Assembly (NCBI GenBank): GCA_022821875.1
Contig: JAJECV010000068.1
Coordinates: 1 to 54,014 of the forward strand
Source: Rhodothermales bacterium
Lineage (GTDB): Bacteria; Bacteroidota; Rhodothermia; Rhodothermales; Bin80
Direction: 5' to 3'
Length of the DNA stretch: 54,014 bases
Made by a program: the position numbers and the translations under genes. The first letter of the stretch is position 1, and each line of letters opens with the position of its first letter. The notes under the pieces are model-generated. The model saw nothing but the letters and a program-made list of their open reading frames with translations, made no database searches and was not told the origin of the DNA. Positions 41,721-48,735 of this stretch are shown here, piece by piece.

Positions 41721-42881
41721 ATGAGTCATTTCACAGACCCAAACCCGGATCTAGAAGACCGGGGCGAAGCCAAGTATTTCCACGGACGGAAGGGAATATT
41801 GGGTAGGTTTCATCGCCGCCTGAAGTGGACGGAGCAGGATCCCAAAAAAGGAACCACGTTTCTGATCCAGGCCGCGCCTGGTGCGGGCAAGACCGCGTTG
41901 CTCCATGAGTGCACGAAACTGGCAGAGAATACAGGCTGGGAGGCGGTGCGGGTGAACACACGGGCAATCTGGGATACGGACACCATGTGTCAGAAGCTGG
42001 GGGATGGATGGACACATCTGCTTGACGAGATTGCCGTGCAGGGTGGATTTGATAAATGGATTCAAATCCAGGGGGCTGCGAAGTTTAAACTCCCCGGTCA
42101 TACCCCTCAGAGTATCATCGAACGGGGGAAGGACCCGCTCCTGCTATTTCTGGACGAGGCGCAAACGCTGGGGCAGCAATCTGGTCAGCCACAGGAAAAC
42201 CGTGAACTCGTGCAGACATTCCTTAACAGCGTCCATAACGGCGAAATGGGCAGACCTGTGATGCTGATCAGCGCCGGGTTGAGTGCAACGAAGCGAGCCT
42301 TCAAAGGCTTGGGCGTGTCCAGATTCAAGGCGAACTGCTACGTAGAGCTGGGCCCGTTAAAACCGGAAGCGGAACGGAAGGTCATTGAGGACTGGATCAA
42401 GAAAGATGGGCGAGCCAAGGGGGATCCCACGCCCTGGATTGATGAGATTATGCAGCAGACCCATGGCTGGCCGCAGCATGTGTCTGCCTATGCGCAGGCG
42501 GCTGCCCTCCAGGTACGGGCGGATAAAAGAGCGATGACTTCGCAGGGGCTGCAGGCGGTGCTCGAAGCGGGGCGGAAGCAACGAATAAAATTTTATAAAT
42601 CCCGCGCGGACGGGCTTGACGAGGATCACCGTGCGGCCATTGCCAGAGCCTTTGCAAGTGCACATAAGGATCAAACACAGACCAGAAAAGCAATTATGGA
42701 ATCTCTATTGCAGGATGCAGAGAGGCAGGAAGCGTCTGACATCTTTAAACTAGCACTTGATAATGGGGTACTTGATAACCGGAACGGGCGCTATACGATC
42801 CCGATCCCGTCCATGTTCGACTGGTTCATAGACAATTACTTGATCAAGCAGGATCCACCCATCCCACGCACTACTGGTTAG
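41721..42881 (+). CDS. AAA ATPase, paralogue 2
   Basis: 386 residues. Walker A APGAGKT (about 53-59), Walker B LLLFLDEAQ (about 139-147) and SAGLSATK are intact, with the family motifs KYFHGRK and IPIPSMFDWFIDNY. It is closest to paralogue 3 at 44293: the segment from the Walker A motif through the middle is nearly identical, including DTDTMCQKLGDGW. The C-terminal third differs more and resembles paralogue 1 there (RAAIARAFA). This mosaic pattern suggests gene conversion or recombination between copies. Its nuclease partner is reduced to a remnant. Confidence 0.85.
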   Translation: MSHFTDPNPDLEDRGEAKYFHGRKGILGRFHRRLKWTEQDPKKGTTFLIQAAPGAGKTALLHECTKLAENTGWEAVRVNTRAIWDTDTMCQKLGDGWTHLLDEIAVQGGFDKWIQIQGAAKFKLPGHTPQSIIERGKDPLLLFLDEAQTLGQQSGQPQENRELVQTFLNSVHNGEMGRPVMLISAGLSATKRAFKGLGVSRFKANCYVELGPLKPEAERKVIEDWIKKDGRAKGDPTPWIDEIMQQTHGWPQHVSAYAQAAALQVRADKRAMTSQGLQAVLEAGRKQRIKFYKSRADGLDEDHRAAIARAFASAHKDQTQTRKAIMESLLQDAERQEASDIFKLALDNGVLDNRNGRYTIPIPSMFDWFIDNYLIKQDPPIPRTTG

Positions 42882-42883
42882 AA

Positions 42884-42977
42884 TTTTCCGCCGGATAGTC
42901 CCTTAGCCTCACACTCGGGGGATGTCCCCCTTGGCCATGGCCATCTCCCCGATTCTGACCGTAACATAGAGCGATGA
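42884..42977 (+). repeat. direct repeat after ATPase paralogue 2 (partner at 45447)
   Basis: The sequence after the paralogue 2 stop (ttccgccggatagtccctta, then ggccatggccat, cccgattctgaccgtaac and tagagcgat) recurs after paralogue 3 at 45447-45540. In the second place the first part is still coding. The repeat marks the right-hand border of the duplicated module. A GGGGG/CCCCC hairpin (42917-42930) and the palindrome GGCCATGGCC lie inside it. Confidence 0.7.
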
Positions 42978-43105
42978 GAAATTACCATTCCCGCGCATCC
43001 ATATGTGGATGGCGTGTTGAGGCAGGCGCAGAAAGCGGGAAGTAGGAGTTCCGTTTCCCCCTTCGCATCCTTTGCATCACCGTGAAGTCAGAATCCATTC
43101 AGGCA

Positions 43106-44080
43106 CTATTTCTGTCCTTCGACGGATTCGGCAAACGAAATGTAGTCAGACGGTGGGTTATCTGGCCGATAATGATCGGCAAGTTCAAGCCAACGTCTTA
43201 GCCTGTATTCAGGGGCACAACTCTCTCCCCAGTACTCAACAAAGAGGGCATCATCAAGGCGCTGCGCAGCCGCTACGATCTGCACAGTATTACTCTGGAT
43301 CCCCTTTATCAGATAATCACCTCCACGTTCAGTACCTGCAACGCTGCCTGCCGTAAACAGGTCACGGGTATGTGGTGCAAGTACCCCATGCTGCGTAAGG
43401 ATGTACATAGCGGCATCGTCGTACTTTCCTTTTTGACGTGAACTTTTGAATATTTGGGGGCACATAAGTGATGCTTCAGCTCGTATTGCGGCTTTAGTTT
43501 CACGGTCTAAAAGACGATACAGGCGTACACTTGCTGGCAGTGTATGCTCTTGATCTTCGTCAAGCCACCATAAGCGCTCCCCTGGATTAATTCGTTTTTG
43601 AACATGATCTTTCACAATTTTCATTTGACTACGTAAATCAGTCTGCCTAAACTGATCAAGACTTAGGCCTATTTCAGAAAAGAAGTGATTTTCATTATCC
43701 ATATCGATCATGTACCTTGGAGAGTGGGATACGCGTACTCCCTTGATTGAATCTTCGTACCATCGCCACCGAATTTCTGGCAGGTCATAGCGACAGAAGA
43801 CCAACGCTATCTTGTCGACTGACTGATCTTTCGTACTTTCAAAAATGGAGTTTCCAGTCCCGTGCCAGGAGCCCCTCTTTGAGTGTTTCACTTCAATACC
43901 AAAACCATTGACTAGAATGTCAGGAAAAGCGTGATCTCTAAAAGTTGGCGAAGCGTTTGTACGGTTGGCACATAGCATGCCAAGATGCTTCAATACGGTT
44001 TTTTTAAATACTTTTGAATTAGAATAACCGTCCATACCGGTTGCAACTTCAGTATTCATAACGGCTACCGTATGATCCAT
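43106..44080 (-). CDS. PD-(D/E)XK-type restriction-like endonuclease
   Basis: 324 residues from ATG 44080 (44059 and 44131 are possible). The nuclease core is visible near the N-terminus as F-P-D-I-L-V-N-G-F-G-I-E-V-K-H-S-K: Asp54, Glu63 and Lys65 fit the P-D-(x)n-E-x-K pattern, preceded by an acidic helix. A predicted helix-rich C-terminal part (SLMCPQIFKSS, DLFTAGSVAGTERGG, EYWGESCAPEYRLRRWLELA) may bind DNA or the ATPase. It is transcribed divergently from AAA ATPase paralogue 3, 212 bases apart, and its remnant lies beside paralogue 2. No methylase is paired with it, so it may be activated by the ATPase; that is inference. Confidence 0.78.
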   Translation of the reverse strand: MDHTVAVMNTEVATGMDGYSNSKVFKKTVLKHLGMLCANRTNASPTFRDHAFPDILVNGFGIEVKHSKRGSWHGTGNSIFESTKDQSVDKIALVFCRYDLPEIRWRWYEDSIKGVRVSHSPRYMIDMDNENHFFSEIGLSLDQFRQTDLRSQMKIVKDHVQKRINPGERLWWLDEDQEHTLPASVRLYRLLDRETKAAIRAEASLMCPQIFKSSRQKGKYDDAAMYILTQHGVLAPHTRDLFTAGSVAGTERGGDYLIKGIQSNTVQIVAAAQRLDDALFVEYWGESCAPEYRLRRWLELADHYRPDNPPSDYISFAESVEGQK

Positions 44081-44292
44081 AAGTTGTACTGTGCCGTCCG
44101 GGAAATTGGTGCGGCGATAGCTGGAGCGCACCTTTCTTTTTCCCCATCCAGAAAGCAGACAAGCACTGATTCAAGTCCCCCGCTCGCCGCCCGTGTTTAC
44201 GCCAGGCGAGGAAGGGAGTGCAGGCGTACTGCGGAACAAATTGTCAGCGCAGTCATTTGCTGTACTATTACTGATAGCCTCCACTACGCCTC

Positions 44293-45486
44293 ATGAGTGA
44301 TTCTGATCGCAGATCCCCCAATATAAAAGATCGGGGCGAAGCCAAGTATTTCCACGGACGGAAGGGAATTCTGGCCGACTTCAAGGAACGTCTGGAGTTC
44401 GCGGAGCAGAATCCCAAAGAAGGCACCACCTTTCTGATCCAGGCTGCGCCTGGCGCGGGGAAGAGTGCGTTGCTCCACGAGTGCACGAAACTGGCGGAGA
44501 ATATGGGCTGGGAGGCGGTGCGGGTGAACATACGGGCACTCTGGGACACCGACACTATGTGCCAGAAGCTAGGGGATGGATGGATGCCTCTGCTTGACGA
44601 GATTGCTGTAAATGCCGGGTTTGATAAATGGATTCAAATTGAGGGGGCTACGAAGTTTAGGCTCCCCGGTCACACCCCTCAGAGTATCATTGAGCGGGGG
44701 AAAGCCCCCCTCCTACTATTTCTGGACGAGGCGCAAAAGCTTGCGCTCGCTCAGTCTGGACATGCTGAGACGATATGCGACTTCCTTGATGCCATCCATA
44801 ACGGGGAAATGGGACGCCCCATGATGCTGGTCGCCGCCGGGTTGAGTGCAACGAAGCGAGCCTTTAAAGATCTGGGCGTGTCCAGATTCAAGGACAACTG
44901 CTATGTAGAGTTGGGCCCGTTAAAACCGGAAGCGGAACGGGAGGTGATCAAGGACTGGCTCAAGAAGGAGGGACGGGCGAAGGGGGATCCCACGCCCTGG
45001 ATTGATGCGATGATGCAGAAGACCCATGGCTGGCCGCAGCATGTGGCCGCCTATGCGCAGGCTGCCGCCAGCCACCTGCGGGTAACGGGACGGCAGATGA
45101 CTCCGGAGAAGTTGAAGACGGCGCTGGAAGTGGGGGAGATGAAACGGATAAAATTCTATGAATCCAGAGCGGACGGAATTATGAGGAAAGAGCGTCAGTG
45201 CCTTGCCAGAGCAATGGCTAATGCTGAGGCGGACGGGACCATTGATAAGGACATGGTCATCACCACCCTGCGGGAAGTATGCAGCGCGGAGAAAGCCGAG
45301 GAGGTATTCTCCTTAGCCCTGAGCAATGGAGTATTTGATCTGCAGGGCGACAGCTATGTCATCCCGATCCCGTCCATGCGCCGCTGGTTCATCGACAACT
45401 ACTATACCAAGCGGGATCCACCCGACCAATCTCCTCCCGGTCTGGATTTCCCGCCGGATCGCCCCTTAGACGTACCCCCGGGGTAA
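44293..45486 (+). CDS. AAA ATPase, paralogue 3 (with intact nuclease partner)
   Basis: 397 residues. Walker A is APGAGKS (52-58), Walker B LLFLDEAQ (141-148), and the sensor-like stretch AAGLSATKRAFKDLGVSRFKDNCYVELGPLKPEAER follows. The C-terminal part (about 290-380) forms a winged-helix-like region ending VIPIPSMRRWFIDNYYTKRDPPD and a proline-rich tail that copies 1 and 2 lack. The start MSDSDRRSPNIKDRG is identical to paralogue 1. Divergent from the PD-(D/E)XK nuclease. I read the pair as an ATPase sensor plus nuclease effector. Confidence 0.87.
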   Translation: MSDSDRRSPNIKDRGEAKYFHGRKGILADFKERLEFAEQNPKEGTTFLIQAAPGAGKSALLHECTKLAENMGWEAVRVNIRALWDTDTMCQKLGDGWMPLLDEIAVNAGFDKWIQIEGATKFRLPGHTPQSIIERGKAPLLLFLDEAQKLALAQSGHAETICDFLDAIHNGEMGRPMMLVAAGLSATKRAFKDLGVSRFKDNCYVELGPLKPEAEREVIKDWLKKEGRAKGDPTPWIDAMMQKTHGWPQHVAAYAQAAASHLRVTGRQMTPEKLKTALEVGEMKRIKFYESRADGIMRKERQCLARAMANAEADGTIDKDMVITTLREVCSAEKAEEVFSLALSNGVFDLQGDSYVIPIPSMRRWFIDNYYTKRDPPDQSPPGLDFPPDRPLDVPPG

Positions 45487-45540
45487 TTCCCTATCGGCCA
45501 TGGCCATTTTCCCGATGCTGACCGTGACCTAGAGCGATAA
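45447..45540 (+). repeat. direct repeat at the end of ATPase paralogue 3 (partner at 42884)
   Basis: Matches 42884-42977 (ccgccggatcgccccttaga, ggccatggccat, cccgatgctgaccgtgacc, tagagcgat). Here it begins inside the ATPase gene, giving the extra C-terminal tail (residues DFPPDRPLD). The repeat therefore also explains the length difference between the two paralogues: copy 2 gained an earlier stop. Confidence 0.7.
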
Positions 45541-45556
45541 AACGCTACCACCTGAA

Positions 45557-45625
45557 ATGCAAACCTTCGCTCCACATACGAATGCCCTATACTACGGGGA
45601 TTGTCTGGACTGGATGAAAAAATGG
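45557..45625 (+). pseudogene. truncated N-terminus of a DNA methyltransferase
   Basis: A plus-strand frame begins MQTFAPHTNALYYGDCLDWM and KKW, the typical opening of type III/beta-class N6-adenine methylases (N-x-L-Y-Y-G-D-(C/N)-L-D-W-M). In the family this is followed within some 15 residues by D-L-I-Y-L-D-P-P-F, but here the sequence departs at about 45625 into unrelated text next to the IS110 fragment. Only 23 codons survive. Confidence 0.6.
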
Positions 45626-45753
45626 AGGGGGACTCTCTACCATTTATGCAAGCAAAAACGGGGGAAAATCACCGATTCCCTCAAATTTCAAAAAATAATT
45701 GATGCAGGGTTACATTTTCGTGGTCAGGAAGTGACAATGGAACGAAGTTTCGG

Positions 45754-46303
45754 CTACTGGAGCACCGGTACAGCAGGAGATTTTGAAACTGGATCCCCTG
45801 GTGTTTCCACGTTGGATGCGCGGATAACTTTCCTGCGATCCGGATCAAAGAGAGTTCGATCCCGGAGCATGGCACAGGCAACGGCGAGTAGCCGATCTGC
45901 AACGGTTCGTAAAGCGCGGCCGTGGCTGTGGCCTTGATCTCGCAGGGCTTTGTACTTGGCTCGGCTGACGGGATCGTGTGAATTGCCACTCTGCTCCAGT
46001 GGTAGACCGCATTGACCAGATGCGGCTGGGCAGTTTTTCGCTGGATCACTTGGGTTTTTTTCCCAGATCGTTTTGTGACGGGAGCGACTCCGGATAAACA
46101 CCGGATGGCCTGATAATCATGTCTCTGGAGCAAATCGCTTGCCTCTGAGATGAGAATGGCCAAAACGGTATTTCCCTCGCCGGGCAACGACTGGAGAATC
46201 TCGACATTTGAAAACTTGGGGGTTGTGTCTAGCGACATTCCCCTGCGTCGCAATCTCCGATTGCTCCAGAGCGGATTTCTCAGTTGAATGAATTCTGCTT
46301 GAT
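45754..46303 (-). pseudogene. IS110-family transposase, C-terminal fragment, frameshifted
   Basis: Reverse-strand text carries the Transposase_20 part of IS110 transposases: VEILQSLPGEGNTVLAILI, then AIRCLSGVAPVTKRSGKKT and NAVYHWSRVAIH. At about 45985 the frame must shift to continue as HDPVSRAKYKALRDQGHSHG and ALRTVADRLLAVACAMLRD, the family's normal C-terminus. The N-terminal DEDD catalytic half is absent. The fragment starts at the very end of the dcm pseudogene and ends near the truncated methylase, so insertion and deletion here probably destroyed the methylase. Confidence 0.85.
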
Positions 46304-47288
46304 TCATGAGAAAACCTGTCTGTGGATAGCCCGCGCAATATGCCATGCCATAACCGGCGGGACGGCGTTGCCGCTCTGTTTCTCGCATACCGCAGGGAAA
46401 TACAAACTTGTCAGGAAACGATTGAAATCTTGCCTGCTCTCTTAGGGATATCCGGCGAGGCAAAGAATAATGCCATTGAACATTTCCGTGATGTTCAGCC
46501 CGCATTGTCGTGGCCGGTCGATCCGCTTTAAGGGTGCGTGATCCCTGTTCGGGAGAGCGTTTGGCCTTACTCCAGATATGTTTGATCGCTTGATCTTCCG
46601 TCATCGTCTCTAAGTCGCCAATTGCCTCTTTTGCCGTTACACTTTCACAGGATAACGGGAATCTAAATTCAGTTCCGCCCCTGATTCCGATAATAATGGG
46701 ACGTTCCCGCTTTTGTGGAACGCCGAGTCTGGAAGCCACGCAGACCTTCCAGGTGACTGCATAATCTGATAAGTTTTCAAAATCCATGAGGGCCTGTCGG
46801 CCAAGTGTGCAGGACAAAAGCCCTTTAACGTTTTCGGCGACGAAGACTTTCGGACGTAATTGATGGATCACGCTGATCATGCGCTTGTAGAGGATGGTGC
46901 GTTGACCGTTTGCGGCCTGGCGTTTGCCGTTGATCGATACATCCTGACATGGAAAACCACCAGTCAGAATGTCGCAATGCTAGGCAGACGATCCATGACA
47001 AAATCCATATCCCCCTGTTCTATGTGGGTTTCAAAATTCTGGCGATAGGTTTTGCAGGCCGCGGCCGAAAAGATCATTCGCAAAAACAATTCGGTTTGGA
47101 AGTTGGTTATATACACGCCCAAGAAATTCAAACCCACCGATAAATCTAAGATCCATTCCTCCACACCCTGAAAACAGACTGATCATCGTGTTCCCGTCAG
47201 GGATGGAAATACCCGAATCAGATACCGTCAACGGTTCAAAATTGGCAGGATTCAGCCGTTCATGTTGAGTTCTGTAAGATTCCATCAT
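46304..47288 (-). pseudogene. Dcm-type C5-cytosine DNA methyltransferase broken by three frameshifts
   Basis: Motif I is MISLFSGCGGMDLRF near the start, motif IV GGFPCQDVSINGKRQ with the catalytic Cys near 46950, then VAENVKGLL (motif VI), RERPIIIGIR (motif VIII) and, in a third frame, SGNAVPPVMAWHIARAI (motif X). To join them the frame must change near 47050, near 46975 and near 46400. All motifs are otherwise well kept, so the inactivation is recent, or the breaks are assembly errors. No matching restriction enzyme is identifiable unless the nearby PD-(D/E)XK protein served. Confidence 0.85.
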
Positions 47289-47466
47289 TGAGCAATCTAT
47301 ATGTTTTGTGCATTCATAAAAACCTCACGCTGCCGTGGATATCCAACTGGTCACTCCCCAAAATCATTCTGGTGTGCAAAAATGGGATTTTGCAGTAACT
47401 GAACGAAAATCGGATCGTAAGTCTGCCTTCTCATCAATGCCGGCAGGATCATTTTGGTTTCTGCGC

Positions 47467-48732
47467 TCAGGAGTTGGAGCATTCTGGATCTTGTGCCTGT
47501 GGGGTTGATTTCCAGAGACGAACCGTAAAGCGGTCATTCGCATCAATGAGTTCCGGCTCTGTCCCATTATGCTCTCGCATTGATTTTATAATTCGGTTTC
47601 GGACTCCCATCCCAAAATGATCAACATAGAGGTAATCTCGGAGGATATCCCTAAGGAGTCCATTTCGAGTTTCCCTAACAATACCCTGCTTCATTTTTTC
47701 AACTGTCACTCCGTTGTGGAGCCCGCCAGGGGAGATGATCTCCAATCGGTCACTGTACAAAGATATTTCGATGTCTGTGCTGTCTTTCGTGTAATCACGG
47801 TGGACTACTGCGTTCACAATTGCTTCCCTGACAGCATCTAAAGGGTATGATCTTTCAATATGTCGTCGTGCACCTTCAAGGCGTGCCACTCCGCCCATAT
47901 TTCGCTTAACAAAATCTACGGAACGATCAATGACTCCACCTTCGATTGTGACATGGTCATCCGAAAAAAGCGAGACCAGTGGTCCACGAATTCGCTCCTC
48001 GTCAATGGTATTATAGTCTTTTTCAGTATCATGGAATGCTACTGCCAGCACACCAGCCTGATGCAATCTTCGGTTTGGATTCTTGCCGAAAAGCAATAGT
48101 CCAGCAACAGATGTAAGGAATTCATCATTCCCCATCTCAACTAGTAAGTCGGAATTAACAAGAATCTTCCTCCACTTGAGAGTCTCTCCAAGTTCTGGAG
48201 GCTGCCTTTTTAGAATACCTTTGAAATAATTCAAGACCCGTTTCCAGTCCAAACTTTCCATATCCATATCTGGAACAGGACCTTTTTCATATTTGACCAT
48301 TTCAGAGTAATCGTAAAGCCTCACCTCTTGCTGGGGTAATGCTTTACGAGATGTACTACCAACACGTACATATGCCACCCAGAATTTTTGTATCCGTGCT
48401 CTGTAAGGCTTTTCAAACCGTTTTGCGCGAAGTTCAATAACTCCCACTTGTTTGTCATCATCCATAGTGATGAAACTGAATTTGGGTGCTACAATTGGGG
48501 AGATACAATCTTGAGAAATATGCGTAAGCCATTCTTCGGCAGATTTACGATCCCGAGACATTCCAGAGATTTCGCCGTTGTCTTCTACACCTAACAAGAT
48601 GATGCCTCCCTCAGTGTTTAGTAATGCTGACATTTCTTTCGCAAGAGATTCTCGTTGTATATCATCACGTTTGAACTCAACCTCCGAGTTCTCTCCCTGT
48701 GCGATAATTTCCAGTAATTCAGTTTTAGTCAT
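47467..48732 (-). CDS. AlbA_2 (Schlafen-type) plus RecG-C-type ATPase-fold protein
   Basis: 421 residues. Residues of about 10-125 are an AlbA_2 domain (ENSEVEFKRDD, LLNTEGGIILLGVEDNG), a fold shared with Schlafen nucleases and many regulators. Residues of about 265-400 hold the GHKL-like module AVREAIVNAVVHRDYT, LEIISPGGLH and FGMGVRNRII. It starts 3 bases after the stop of the TrlF-like gene, so the two are translationally linked. Paired PHP/SMC ATPase and AlbA_2 genes occur in defence islands; a joint role is inference. The GHKL part resembles that of the DUF4062 protein at 12796. Confidence 0.87.
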   Translation of the reverse strand: MTKTELLEIIAQGENSEVEFKRDDIQRESLAKEMSALLNTEGGIILLGVEDNGEISGMSRDRKSAEEWLTHISQDCISPIVAPKFSFITMDDDKQVGVIELRAKRFEKPYRARIQKFWVAYVRVGSTSRKALPQQEVRLYDYSEMVKYEKGPVPDMDMESLDWKRVLNYFKGILKRQPPELGETLKWRKILVNSDLLVEMGNDEFLTSVAGLLLFGKNPNRRLHQAGVLAVAFHDTEKDYNTIDEERIRGPLVSLFSDDHVTIEGGVIDRSVDFVKRNMGGVARLEGARRHIERSYPLDAVREAIVNAVVHRDYTKDSTDIEISLYSDRLEIISPGGLHNGVTVEKMKQGIVRETRNGLLRDILRDYLYVDHFGMGVRNRIIKSMREHNGTEPELIDANDRFTVRLWKSTPQAQDPECSNS

Positions 48733-48735
48733 TGG

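Noticed and set aside
45557..45937. Treating the 126-codon frame as a full gene
   Set aside because: Only its first 23 codons look like a protein family; the rest runs antisense through the IS110 fragment.
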